Assembly: GCA_020427155.1 (NCBI GenBank)
Contig: JAGQOW010000044.1
Coordinates: forward strand, 1 to 34,972
Length of the DNA: 34,972 bases
Source of the DNA: Planctomycetales bacterium
Lineage (GTDB): Bacteria > Planctomycetota > Planctomycetia > Pirellulales > Lacipirellulaceae
Reading direction: 5' to 3'
Made by a program: the position numbers and the translations under genes. Each line of letters opens with the position of its first letter. The stretch's first letter is position 1. Below are positions 25,032 through 33,349 of this stretch, one piece after another. Below the pieces are notes generated by a model. That model saw nothing but the letters and a program-made list of their open reading frames with translations. It was not told where the DNA came from and searched no databases.

Positions 25032-26375
25032 CTATAGAATAAACTTACTGAGATCTTCGTCCTTGGTGACTTCTTCGAGCCGTTCGCGGACGTAGGCGGC
25101 GTTGATTTCGACGCGGCCCATCTTCATTTCGGGGGCTTCGAAGCTGAGTTCTTCCAGCAAGCGTTCGAGAATGGTGTGCAGGCGGCGGGCGCCGATGTTT
25201 TGAGTGGATTGATTGACCTGGTAGGCATAGCTGGCGAGGCTATCGATGGCGTCGTTTTGAAACTCGACGGTCACGCCTTCGGTTTGCATCAAGGCAATGT
25301 ATTGCTTGGTCAGCGCATTGTGCGGCTCGGCCAGGATGCGCATGAAATCGTCTTTGGTGAGGTCGTTGAGCTCGACGCGAATGGGGAAGCGGCCCTGCAG
25401 TTCGGGCATCAGGTCGCTGGGGCTGGAAGAGTGGAATGCGCCGGCGGCGATGAACAGGATGTGATCGGTACGGATGTAACCGTAGCGAGTCTGTACGGTA
25501 GTGCCTTCGACGATGGGCAGCAGATCGCGCTGGACGCCTTGCCGCGAAACGTCAGCGCCGCGGCCGCCTTCGGTAGCCACCACTTTGTCGACTTCGTCGA
25601 TGAAGATGATGCCGGTGTTTTCAGCGAGATCGACCGCCAGGGCGTTGACCTTCTCTTGGTTGATGAGCGCATCACATTCTTGCTCGAAGAGCACACGGCG
25701 GGCTTCTTCGACGGTCATTTCGCGTCGCGAGATGTTCTTGGGGAGGATCTTTTCAAGCATTCCTTGCATATCGAAATCCATTTGATCGCCGCCAGGGCCC
25801 AGGCCCGGAATCATCATCGCCTGGGCCTTTTGCTCGATAGCGATTTCGACCATTCGCGATTCGAGCTCTTTGTTGACGAGCATGGCGCGCATCTTTTCGC
25901 GGGTGCGCTCGTAGCGTTCCGGTGAGTCGTCGGTATCGACACCAACTTCGAACGACGCCGGGGCAGGCGCCAGCAGATCAACGAGTTTCTCGGTAACGCG
26001 TCGTTCGGCTTCTTCTTTGACTCCTGCCAGCTCGCGCTCGCGGACCAGCCCGATGGCGTTTTCGACAAGCTCGCGGATCATGCTTTCGACGTCGCGCCCG
26101 TAGTAGCCGACTTCGGTGTATTTGGAGGCCTCGACTTTGATGAACGGGGCCTCGGTGAGGGTGGCGAGACGACGGGCGATCTCCGTTTTGCCGACGCCAG
26201 TAGGGCCGATCATGAGGATGTTCTTGGGAGCGACCTCTTTGCGCATTTCGTCTTGCAGTTGTTGCCGACGCCAGCGATTGCGAATCGCGATGGCGACGGC
26301 GCGCTTGGCATCGGCCTGGCCGACAATGTGGCGGTCGAGTTCCTGGACGATTTCTTTGGGTGTCAGATTCTTCAC
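25032..26375 (-). CDS. hslU: ATP-dependent protease ATPase subunit HslU
   Basis: A 447-aa AAA+ unfoldase that feeds substrates to the HslV peptidase. The Walker A motif GPTGVGKT is at 57-64, the pore loop reads GYYG at 90-93 (usually GYVG), the I domain runs about 110-240, and Walker B is IIFIDE at 256-261. The C-terminus ends DLSKFIL, the tail that docks in HslV. It starts at a GTG overlapping the hslV stop by one base (TAGTG), so the two are translationally coupled. Order and content match the usual hslVU operon. Regulation by heat shock is known for this family elsewhere; no heat-shock promoter was identified here. Confidence 0.97.
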   Translation of the reverse strand: MKNLTPKEIVQELDRHIVGQADAKRAVAIAIRNRWRRQQLQDEMRKEVAPKNILMIGPTGVGKTEIARRLATLTEAPFIKVEASKYTEVGYYGRDVESMIRELVENAIGLVRERELAGVKEEAERRVTEKLVDLLAPAPASFEVGVDTDDSPERYERTREKMRAMLVNKELESRMVEIAIEQKAQAMMIPGLGPGGDQMDFDMQGMLEKILPKNISRREMTVEEARRVLFEQECDALINQEKVNALAVDLAENTGIIFIDEVDKVVATEGGRGADVSRQGVQRDLLPIVEGTTVQTRYGYIRTDHILFIAAGAFHSSSPSDLMPELQGRFPIRVELNDLTKDDFMRILAEPHNALTKQYIALMQTEGVTVEFQNDAIDSLASYAYQVNQSTQNIGARRLHTILERLLEELSFEAPEMKMGRVEINAAYVRERLEEVTKDEDLSKFIL

Positions 26376-26905
26376 TACAGCTCTTCGATGTGGAGGTTTC
26401 GGTTGGTGTAGACGCAGATGTCGGCCGCGATTTCGAGCGATTGGCGGACAATCTCGGCGGCGGAAAGCGCGCTATGGGCGACCAGGGCTCGCGCGGCGGC
26501 GACCGCATAGTTGCCGCCAGAGCCAATGCCCAGGATGCCGTCGCTAGGTTGAATGACATCGCCGGTGCCCGAGACCAGAAACGTGTGTTCCTCGTTCACA
26601 ACGGCAACAAGTGCTTCGAGTCTGCGTAAGGCGCGATCGGTACGCCATTCTTTGGCCAGTTCGGTAGCGGCACGGGGGAGGTTGGCAGGGTAGTCTTTCA
26701 GCTTGGCCTCGAGTCGCTCCATGAGGGCGAACGCGTCGGCCGCGGCGCCGGCAAAGCCAACCAGGATGCGATCGTCCATCAGGCGTCGGATTTTCTGGGC
26801 ATCGGCTTTGACGACGGTTTGCCCCATCGAGACCTGGCCATCGCCGCCCATCGCGACTTTGCCCTTGTGGCGGATCGTGAGAATGGTGGTGGAACGGGTT
26901 TTCAT
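26375..26905 (-). CDS. hslV: ATP-dependent protease proteolytic subunit HslV
   Basis: A 176-aa proteasome-like peptidase of the HslUV complex. I start it at the ATG at 26905 ([11 protein letters not shown]), since the open frame further upstream has no HslV similarity. Comparison with Escherichia coli HslV puts the N-terminal nucleophile threonine at T6, implying a five-residue propeptide that must be removed. Conserved parts include [20 protein letters not shown], the strands around [17 protein letters not shown], and [19 protein letters not shown]. It is followed by hslU with a one-base overlap and preceded by a small cysteine-bearing ORF on the same strand. The identification is secure; the exact processing site is inferred. 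Confidence 0.96.
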   Translation of the reverse strand: MKTRSTTILTIRHKGKVAMGGDGQVSMGQTVVKADAQKIRRLMDDRILVGFAGAAADAFALMERLEAKLKDYPANLPRAATELAKEWRTDRALRRLEALVAVVNEEHTFLVSGTGDVIQPSDGILGIGSGGNYAVAAARALVAHSALSAAEIVRQSLEIAADICVYTNRNLHIEEL

Positions 26906-27006
26906 GAGGCAAATGCTTTCGGCAGAAGGGATTCTGAGAGGAGCCCCCATTTTCTCCATCCTGCGGACGGCGGCTAGGGGGTAGTGCGAATTGAAGATGT
27001 TAAGGG

Positions 27007-27177
27007 CTAAAGCTTCTTGGCGCGGCAGAGCCATTTTTTGCGATTAGCGGACCTCCCACACTTGCTACAGACGTGGGTGGGATTGGTAACGACAGCTCGC
27101 AACTGCTCGAAATGCAGGCGAAGATCAGTCTGCGTCCAATCGCAAAGCTCTTTCTCGATTTTTTTCTTATCAGACAT
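27007..27177 (-). CDS. Small zinc-finger-like hypothetical protein upstream of hslV
   Basis: A 56-aa basic protein ([19 protein letters not shown] onward). The second half carries a C37-x-x-C40 pair with C51 and surrounding arginines and lysines ([20 protein letters not shown]), suggesting a one-site zinc binder. It begins at the ATG at 27177 and ends about 100 bases before hslV on the same strand, so it may share the hslVU transcript. I do not recognise it. A competing frame in the same bases (start 27218) looks less protein-like. Confidence 0.6.
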   Translation of the reverse strand: MSDKKKIEKELCDWTQTDLRLHFEQLRAVVTNPTHVCSKCGRSANRKKWLCRAKKL

Positions 27178-27293
27178 GGAGTCGATCCAAGTCGTTGCCG
27201 GAGTAGTGCCGCTGGCACTGGGAATCGTTGGCCTCGCCGCGTATGATAGGCGACACCTTTTAGTTTCTTGGACTAACAATACTGTAACAGCCG

Positions 27294-27917
27294 ATGGCCG
27301 TCTCCCCTGCCGATAAAGATTCTGCATCTCGTGAAGCGTTGCCTCGTAGCCCTGAGCTGATGAGGCCGGACGATACGGGGTTGCTGGTGGTCGATGTTCA
27401 AAAGGCCTTTGTTCCAGTCGAGCCTTATTGCGATCGCATTGTATGGAATTGTCGTCGGTTGCTGGACGGGGCGCAGGTGCTTGGGGTGCGGACATTTGCG
27501 ACCGAGCAGTATCCAGAAAAGCTAGGTTCGACCGTCGATTTGCTGGCTGATCGACTAATGACGTCCGCGACGAGCAAGTCGGCGTTCAGTTGCGGCGAGT
27601 GCGGAAGCGTGTTTCTGGAGTGGCGCGAGTCGGGGATTCACCGGGTGCTGGTTTGCGGCATCGAGACCCATGTGTGTGTGCAGCAGACGGTGCTCGACTT
27701 GTTGGCTGCTGGTTTTCAGGTTCTGGTTGCCGTCGACGCGGTAGGTTCTCGCTTTACATTGGATCACAAGACGGCGCTGCGAAGAATGGAGGCCTCGGGA
27801 GCAGTTTTGACAACGACCGAGTCGGCGCTATTTGAATGGTGCGAGCGAGCAGGGTCGCCTGAGTTCAAGCAGATTAGCGCGCTGGCTAAGGAACAGGAGC
27901 CAGGCACCGGCGGCTGA
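27294..27917 (+). CDS. Isochorismatase-family cysteine hydrolase
   Basis: A 207-aa cytoplasmic hydrolase of the isochorismatase/nicotinamidase fold. The catalytic triad is visible: D34 in GLLVVDVQKAF, K95 in MTSATSKSAFSC and nucleophile C128 in VLVCGIETHVCVQQT. The family hydrolyses ethers, amides or ureas; YcaC-like and other members have no known substrate. The first 20 residues precede the fold, so an internal start is possible, but the ATG at 27294 is the only good one. It diverges from the small zinc-finger-like gene and converges on the arginine dihydrolase-like gene with 26 bases between stops. That neighbour makes an amide or guanidine-type substrate a guess only. Confidence 0.88.
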   Translation: MAVSPADKDSASREALPRSPELMRPDDTGLLVVDVQKAFVPVEPYCDRIVWNCRRLLDGAQVLGVRTFATEQYPEKLGSTVDLLADRLMTSATSKSAFSCGECGSVFLEWRESGIHRVLVCGIETHVCVQQTVLDLLAAGFQVLVAVDAVGSRFTLDHKTALRRMEASGAVLTTTESALFEWCERAGSPEFKQISALAKEQEPGTGG

Positions 27918-27943
27918 GTAACTCGCTGCGCTGGGATGGCGGT

Positions 27944-28792
27944 CTACGAGGATGCTGTTCTGGTGTTTGCCCAAGCGGCAGCTTCTTCGCCGTCGAGCCG
28001 AAGCGTCAAGCATTTTGCGCTGCCGCCGGCTTTGACGAACTCGCTTAATGGCGTTTCCTGAGGAGAGTAACCTGCCTGGCGAAGTTGTTGGTGGAGTTGG
28101 GGGCAGCCGGAATTGGTGACGACGGTGCGGCCAACGACTACGGCATTGCAGGCGAAGCAGCGGGCTTCGTTTTCTTCTACGGGAATGAGCTTGCTCACAT
28201 GTTCAGCGAGGACGCGCTGGCCGTAATCGTCGAAAGCAGGAGGAAAGTAAATTGCCGCGTCTGGGGCGAGTGGGCAGAAGCAGGTATCGAGATGGTAGTA
28301 GTAGGGGTCGACCAGTTCCAAGGGCAAGACACGGACGCCAAGCATTGCACCGATTTGTTGATGGCCAAGAGCATCGCTGCGCAAGCGATAGCCGGCAAAG
28401 AGCGTTTCGCCGCAGAACAGGGCATCGCCTGCTCCCTCCAACGAAAAGTCGCCAGGCGCTTCCGAGACGCTGAACCCTTGAGACTCTAATGCTTGCCGAA
28501 AATACGGCTCTTCTCCCTGGCGTTGCTCGTGTTTGAATCGTGCGAGGACAGCCTGCTGGCGATAGATGATTGCGGCATTGGCGGTGAAGACCAGATCGGG
28601 CAATCCCGCGACGGGCGGAACTTCGGAGATCTTGGCGCCGCAATCGACCAACACCTGCCGCAAGAGTAGCCATTGTTCGACAGCCGTTGCGTGGTCGGCT
28701 TGCCTGGCGGTGCTCATCCAAGGATTGATTTCATACTCGATGCCGTAATGGTCGGGGGGACACATGAGGATGTGAGGCGAAGTCGAGTTCAT
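27944..28792 (-). CDS. Arginine dihydrolase-like guanidino-group hydrolase (ArgZ/DDAH family)
   Basis: A 282-aa protein of the amidinotransferase/DDAH superfamily. Motifs follow the arginine dihydrolase domain of cyanobacterial AgrE/ArgZ: MCPPDHYGIEYEINPWM at the N-terminus, DLVFTANAA with N72, E119 in FSLEGAGDALF, H167 in YYYHLDTCFCPL and catalytic C261 in AGGSAKCLTLRL. Characterised ArgZ converts arginine to ornithine with release of two ammonia and CO2. DDAH or other guanidino substrates are possible alternatives. It begins inside the stop of the preceding LOR/SDH gene (ATGA overlap), so the two are translated together; their products form sequential steps from arginine to proline. The catalytic residues are seen; the substrate is inferred from motifs and context. 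Confidence 0.85.
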   Translation of the reverse strand: MNSTSPHILMCPPDHYGIEYEINPWMSTARQADHATAVEQWLLLRQVLVDCGAKISEVPPVAGLPDLVFTANAAIIYRQQAVLARFKHEQRQGEEPYFRQALESQGFSVSEAPGDFSLEGAGDALFCGETLFAGYRLRSDALGHQQIGAMLGVRVLPLELVDPYYYHLDTCFCPLAPDAAIYFPPAFDDYGQRVLAEHVSKLIPVEENEARCFACNAVVVGRTVVTNSGCPQLHQQLRQAGYSPQETPLSEFVKAGGSAKCLTLRLDGEEAAAWANTRTASS

Positions 28793-30042
28793 TGCTCGCC
28801 TTCCAGACGACGGATTTCAGCCAGCAGGGATCGCAAGAAGGGTTCGACGTCGGTGACGAGACCGACCGTCTGGAAACTTCCACGATCGCTCAGTTTGATC
28901 ACGGTCGAGGGATTGATATCGACGCAAACTACGTTGACCCAAGCCGGCAGCAGATTGCCCACGGCGATCGAGTGCAAGGTGGTGGCGATCATCAGGCAGA
29001 AGGTGACGTCGCGAATGCTGCGGCGCATTAGGCGCTGGCATTCGAGTGCGTCGGTGATGACGTCGGGCAGCGGCCCGTCGTCGCGAATGCTGCCAGACAG
29101 ATGGAATTCGACCTGGTTTTTCACACATTCGTACATAATGCCGGACTGCAGTACTCCGGTTTCGACAGCGTTGGCGATGGAGCCGGCGCGGCGGACACGG
29201 TTGATCGCACGCAAATGATGCTCGTGCCCTGTGTCGGCGAGGCTACCCTCGTCGATATTCACGCCGAGGCTGGTGCCGAAGATCGATTGTTCGATGTCAT
29301 GGGTAGCCAGGGCATTGCCGGCGAAGAGTTTGTCGATATACCGATCTCGGAGCAGTTCGCAAATGAGATTGCCGCTGCCGGTGTGAACAATTGCGGGGCC
29401 TCCGACCAGCAGCGTCTTACCACCGCCTTGGCGGTTTTCGAAAAGCGATTTGGCAATTTGACGAATGACGACGCCTTTGGGTTTCTCAGTCGAGACGGCG
29501 CTACTCATAAAGCCAAATGCTTGTTCCTGCTGAGTGCGTTCGTGGGGGAAGACTCTTGTGCCGAGGTGTCCGACAACGATTGGCATGCCTTGCCGAACTT
29601 CCGACATGGGCACGCAGCGCGCAGCAGAGGTTGGCGGATCGATGGTCACGCCACAATCCATTTCTTGCTCGGCCACGGGCAGCCATTTGCCAGAGTTGCG
29701 AACTTCGGTGCGTTGGTTGGTGGTGCTATAGAAGCCTTCGGGGAAAGCGCCGTCGATGTCGGCGGTAACCAATTGACAATCGTGGCTGGCAGTGGGGACC
29801 GCTCCATGGTCGGCGATTTGGGCGAGAACTTCTTGGAGGCTCTCGTTGGTGGCGGCACGGACCTCGATCACCGCAAAGCTGGGATCGGCGCGATCGTGTC
29901 CGATGCTGATGTTCTTGATGTGAAACGAGCCGCCGGCTGTGGTAATGCAATCGAGCACTTTGGGCAGGATCAAGCTATCGATGATGTGGCCGCGGACTTC
30001 GACTTCTTCGACCGCCAGGGGGGTAGGGTCGTTCTGAGCCAT
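28789..30042 (-). CDS. LOR/SDH-type ornithine cyclodeaminase-like protein (TIGR00300 family)
   Basis: A 417-aa protein. The ATG at 30042 (MAQNDPTPLAVEEVEVRGHI) is preferred; 64 upstream codons are open but unlike the family. The N-terminal LOR/SDH domain (about 1-110) carries HIIDSLILPKVLD and the strand around PSFAVIEVRAAT. The rest matches the TIGR00300 family, with NAD-binding LLVGGPAIVHTGSGNLICEL at 211-230 and THDIEQSIFGTSLG. In cyanobacterial AgrE this half makes proline from ornithine, and archaeal relatives are ornithine cyclodeaminases. The adjacent arginine dihydrolase-like gene overlaps by four bases and supplies ornithine. Family call good; activity inferred from the pair. Confidence 0.85.
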   Translation of the reverse strand: MAQNDPTPLAVEEVEVRGHIIDSLILPKVLDCITTAGGSFHIKNISIGHDRADPSFAVIEVRAATNESLQEVLAQIADHGAVPTASHDCQLVTADIDGAFPEGFYSTTNQRTEVRNSGKWLPVAEQEMDCGVTIDPPTSAARCVPMSEVRQGMPIVVGHLGTRVFPHERTQQEQAFGFMSSAVSTEKPKGVVIRQIAKSLFENRQGGGKTLLVGGPAIVHTGSGNLICELLRDRYIDKLFAGNALATHDIEQSIFGTSLGVNIDEGSLADTGHEHHLRAINRVRRAGSIANAVETGVLQSGIMYECVKNQVEFHLSGSIRDDGPLPDVITDALECQRLMRRSIRDVTFCLMIATTLHSIAVGNLLPAWVNVVCVDINPSTVIKLSDRGSFQTVGLVTDVEPFLRSLLAEIRRLEGEQ

Positions 30043-30341
30043 AATGCAGCAGCCTGAATAAACCAAGTGTTGATAGGAGTCAGCACGGTCGCCACGAGAT
30101 TTTAACCCTGGACTTTCGGCGAAAGAACACGAGTTTGCAGTTCGAAGCGATCTTCGCGTTGAAAAGCGAGGCTGTGGAGTGTGCCTAGCCGATTCGGCAG
30201 TGAAAACGTATATTGGCGTACTGATTGCGGTCACTGGCGGCTGGGGTTGGATGTTTCATCCGATTGCCTGGCCTAGAGTTGGACCGGAAGAAGTTCTCAT
30301 AGGGGCGAGCTACTACCTGTGATCAGTGATAAAGAGTGAAT
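30043..30341. other. Divergent promoter region
   Basis: About 300 bases between the LOR/SDH start and the disordered-protein start. Both genes should be expressed from here, but I see no convincing -35/-10 pair or operator. The open frame of the LOR/SDH gene continues into it without similarity to the family. Confidence 0.5.
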
Positions 30342-31490
30342 ATGGACGAAAAAGACAAGAAATCAGCCTGGGACGACCTGGCGCAGGAGTTGGGGGCCCA
30401 GCCGAGTTCGGAGGCTTTTGAGCGGCATCAACCGCCCCCTGTGGAGTTGACTCCGGCCGACGATTTGTCGTCGAATGACGATGCGCCGTCGGCACCCGTT
30501 GTGGCCGGCAGCGATTGGAATGCATTGGCCAACATGCTTGGCATCCAAGTGCCTGCGCCAACCCCGCCCGTAGAGGAAGTCATTGCGAGTTCGAAGCCGG
30601 CGGAACAGAAGCCTGCCCAAGAACCAGTTGAGAGGCCTCGATCGAGAAGGAAACAAAGATCCACGACTCGTGCCGAAGCGAAGCCTGATGAAGAGTCGCT
30701 CGGGTTAAGCCCTTGGGAAGTTGATAGCGAAGAGGAGACTCTGGCCGAAACGCTTCCTCCGCTTCCTAGCGAAGTCGACCAGATAATGAGCGAGGATGCT
30801 TGGGACGACGAGCAGGACGCCGCCGAGGCTCAGGATGAAACCGTAGACGAGAGCGAAGAAGCCCGCAGCACTGGTATGTCTGGCGAAGCTGCCCGCAATG
30901 CATTTGACGCATTGTTTTCGGCGGAGGGTTCCGCAGTATCGCTCGCGCCGTTTCAACCGACTCGCGAGGGCTTGCCCTTAGCCGGTGACGACGATTCGCT
31001 GGGTTTTGAAGAGCAATACGACGAGCCGGTCGAAGACGACGAGACGCGACCGAAGAGAAGGCGTTCGCGCCGTCGACGTCGGGGACGGGGCGGTCGCCGG
31101 GCAGAGACCGAAGTGCCATCGTCGGAGCAAGAGGTCGGCGAAGAGGAGGATCAGGTTCAGGAAGGTGATTCGGGAGATTCTGGTCAGGAACTGTCGACAG
31201 AAGAAGCCAGACCGCGTCGTCGTCGGTCGCGGAGACGTTCTCGGAGGAGTAGTACGGCCGATGATCCGACTAAGGTCGTCGACTCTGAATCCGTCAGGAG
31301 TGCTGACGAGGAAGACTCCTTTGAAGATGAGGGGTCTTCGGAGCGTTATTCCAAAGGCCATCGCAACATGCCCACGTGGGCGGAGGCGTTGAGTATCATC
31401 GTCGAAGCCAATTTGGAGCAGCGGAGCAAATCACCGAATAAGCCAAACACTTCGCGGGGTAGAGGCCGGGGTGGTCGGCGTCGAGGTTAG
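30342..31490 (+). CDS. Highly charged, mostly disordered protein with arginine-rich blocks
   Basis: A 382-aa protein from the ATG at 30342 (an in-frame GTG two codons earlier is possible). Most of it is low complexity: acidic runs (for example 128-175 and 265-290) alternate with basic blocks at 98-110, 237-253 (RPKRRRSRRRRRGRGGRR overall) and 290-303, and the end is RGRGRGGRRRG. Two short motifs near the N-terminus are nearly identical: SAWDDLAQELGAQ (8-20) and SDWNALANMLGIQ (57-69), and a third ordered piece, MPTWAEALSIIVEANLE (343-359), precedes the RG-rich tail. Such layouts occur in RNA-binding or RNase E-like scaffolds, but no enzyme domain is visible. It is likely cotranscribed with adenine deaminase 39 bases downstream. 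Confidence 0.7.
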   Translation: MDEKDKKSAWDDLAQELGAQPSSEAFERHQPPPVELTPADDLSSNDDAPSAPVVAGSDWNALANMLGIQVPAPTPPVEEVIASSKPAEQKPAQEPVERPRSRRKQRSTTRAEAKPDEESLGLSPWEVDSEEETLAETLPPLPSEVDQIMSEDAWDDEQDAAEAQDETVDESEEARSTGMSGEAARNAFDALFSAEGSAVSLAPFQPTREGLPLAGDDDSLGFEEQYDEPVEDDETRPKRRRSRRRRRGRGGRRAETEVPSSEQEVGEEEDQVQEGDSGDSGQELSTEEARPRRRRSRRRSRRSSTADDPTKVVDSESVRSADEEDSFEDEGSSERYSKGHRNMPTWAEALSIIVEANLEQRSKSPNKPNTSRGRGRGGRRRG

Positions 31491-31529
31491 ATACAGTCGG
31501 GTTGCAGCTTCTGTCAGCGGGGCTCTTCG

Positions 31530-33173
31530 ATGAGCGTTGGCCATCAAGTGCTAGTCGGAAATCTGGTGGACATTGCCGCTCGTCGGGTGTTTGCGGCAGA
31601 AGTAACTGTTGCTGAAGGCCGTGTTGTATCAATTCGGCCAGTCGACCAGAGCCCGGGCACCTATCTGCTGCCTGGTTTCATCGATGCGCACGTCCATGTC
31701 GAAAGCTCGATGCTGGTGCCGACCGAGTTTGCCCGCGCAGCGGTCCAGCATGGCACGGTAGCTTCGGTAAGCGATCCACATGAGATTGGCAATGTGCTTG
31801 GTGTGGCGGGGGTGCAGTATATGCTGGACAATGCGTCGGCATCTCCCTTCAAGTTTTACTTTGGCGCTCCCTCGTGTGTGCCAGCCACTACTTTCGAGAC
31901 GACAGGCGCCGAGATCACGGCACGCGAAGTGGAAGAGTTGCTGGACGATCCGCGGATATGTTACCTCAGCGAAATGATGAATTTCCCGGGGGTGCTGCAT
32001 GGCGACGAGCAGTGCCTGGCGAAGATCGCTGCCGCGCGGCAGCGCGGCAAGCCGGTAGATGGCCACGCACCGGGTCTGCGCGGAGAAGAGGCCGCTCGCT
32101 ATTTCGGTGCGGGGATTTCGACCGACCATGAGTGCTTTACCAAGGAGGAAGCGCTCGACAAACTGGCAGTCGGTTGTAAGATTTCGATTCGCGAAGGCTC
32201 GGCAGCCCGCAATTTTGATGCACTTGTCACGCTGATCCAAGAGTATCCCCGGCAGACGATGCTGTGCAGCGATGACAAACATCCTGACGAGTTGTTGAAC
32301 GGCCATATCAATGTGCTCGTGCGTCGGGCGATCGCACAAGGTATCGACTTATTCGATGTGTTGCAGGCGGCTTGCCTGAATCCGATCGAGCATTACCAAC
32401 TTGATGTGGGGCAACTGCGCGAAGGCGATCCTGCCGATTTTATTGAAGTCAACTCGTTGCAGGAGTTTCAGGTTTTGCGAACCTGGATCAACGGCGAACT
32501 TGTTGACGAGCAGGGTGCAACGACAATACCTCGAGTGGAGCCTGCGGTCGTCAACCAGTTTGTTGCGACGCGTATAGAGCCTCTGCAACTGGCAGTTGCA
32601 GGGGATGCAGGAACCTTGCAGACGATCGAAGCACTCGACGGACAGTTGATTACCAATCGGCTTGCTGTTGAAGCGAAGGTTGAAGCTGGCAACTTGGTAT
32701 GTGATCTGGACAACGATCTGCTGAAAATGGCGGTTGTCAATCGCTATCAAGCGGCTCCTCCAGCCGTGGCATTTGTTAAGAACTTCGGTCTGAAGTGCGG
32801 TGCGATGGCTTCGAGCGTGGCGCATGACTCGCATAATGTGATAGCCGTGGGCACGAACGATGAGGACCTTGCTGCGGCGATCAATGCGGTGATGGACTGC
32901 AGCGGCGGCCTGAGCGCGGTTTGCCGGCAGGACGGTCTGCAACTTGTGTTGCCTCTGCCCGTAGCGGGGTTGATGGCGACGGGCACCTGCGCGGAAGTCG
33001 CCGCCGCCTACGAGCAGCTTGACACGACAGTGAAACAGTGGGGATCGCGATTGCGAGCGCCGTATATGACGCTTTCGTTTATGGCCCTGCTAGTCATCCC
33101 GGAACTCAAACTCAGCGATTTGGGGCTGTTCGACGGAGGCAAGTTCGAGTTTACCCCGCTGTTGGTTTCTTGA
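31530..33173 (+). CDS. ade: Adenine deaminase
   Basis: A 547-aa metal-dependent amidohydrolase converting adenine to hypoxanthine and ammonia in purine salvage. Metal ligands are H54 and H56 in LLPGFIDAHVHVESSML. Later ligands and family blocks are VDGHAPGLRG, GISTDHECFTKEEAL, MLCSDDKHPDEL and the adenine-deaminase C-terminal domain (GLKCGAMASSVAHDSHNVIA). The length is close to the family (about 550-590). The ATG start is the obvious one. It follows the disordered protein by 39 bases and is probably on the same transcript. The link between these two is unexplained. Confidence 0.95.
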   Translation: MSVGHQVLVGNLVDIAARRVFAAEVTVAEGRVVSIRPVDQSPGTYLLPGFIDAHVHVESSMLVPTEFARAAVQHGTVASVSDPHEIGNVLGVAGVQYMLDNASASPFKFYFGAPSCVPATTFETTGAEITAREVEELLDDPRICYLSEMMNFPGVLHGDEQCLAKIAAARQRGKPVDGHAPGLRGEEAARYFGAGISTDHECFTKEEALDKLAVGCKISIREGSAARNFDALVTLIQEYPRQTMLCSDDKHPDELLNGHINVLVRRAIAQGIDLFDVLQAACLNPIEHYQLDVGQLREGDPADFIEVNSLQEFQVLRTWINGELVDEQGATTIPRVEPAVVNQFVATRIEPLQLAVAGDAGTLQTIEALDGQLITNRLAVEAKVEAGNLVCDLDNDLLKMAVVNRYQAAPPAVAFVKNFGLKCGAMASSVAHDSHNVIAVGTNDEDLAAAINAVMDCSGGLSAVCRQDGLQLVLPLPVAGLMATGTCAEVAAAYEQLDTTVKQWGSRLRAPYMTLSFMALLVIPELKLSDLGLFDGGKFEFTPLLVS

Positions 33174-33244
33174 TCGTCCGTATTCTTCTGGTTGTCACCC
33201 AAGTCGCCTGGTCAGGATTGGCCGAGAGGGGCAGTTGGGTGTTG

Positions 33245-33279
33245 TTCGATGGATGATGTGGATGTTCCATGGATGATGT
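33245..33279 (+). repeat. Direct repeat TTCGATGGATGATGT / TTCCATGGATGATGT
   Basis: Two 15-base copies at 33245-33259 and 33265-33279 differ at one position and are offset by 20 bases. The second copy runs into the left arm of the inverted repeat that follows. Confidence 0.65.
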
Positions 33280-33339
33280 ATGATTGCTGATGTATAGAAA
33301 CCACAGCAGCAGGTTGGTCACATCAGCAATCACACATCA
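33274..33339. repeat. 20-base inverted repeat just upstream of the GspF-like gene
   Basis: The arms 33274-33293 and 33320-33339 pair over 20 bases with one mismatch, separated by 26 bases; the inner 13 (TGATTGCTGATGT / ACATCAGCAATCA) are perfect. The right arm ends ten bases before the ATG at 33350, so a transcript starting upstream would fold over the ribosome entry region. It could also be part of a small mobile repeat or a terminator of adenine deaminase, though no T tract follows. Confidence 0.7.
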
Positions 33340-33349
33340 AACGTTTTCT

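Larger units (their letters stand above)
33174..33349. other. Intergenic region with direct and inverted repeats
   Basis: About 175 bases between adenine deaminase and the GspF-like gene. It holds a 15-base near-identical direct repeat and a long inverted repeat, listed separately, and no gene. Confidence 0.6.

Noticed and set aside
29101..30057. Long plus-strand frame opposite the LOR/SDH gene
   Set aside because: Antisense shadow; the minus-strand frame has clear family motifs.
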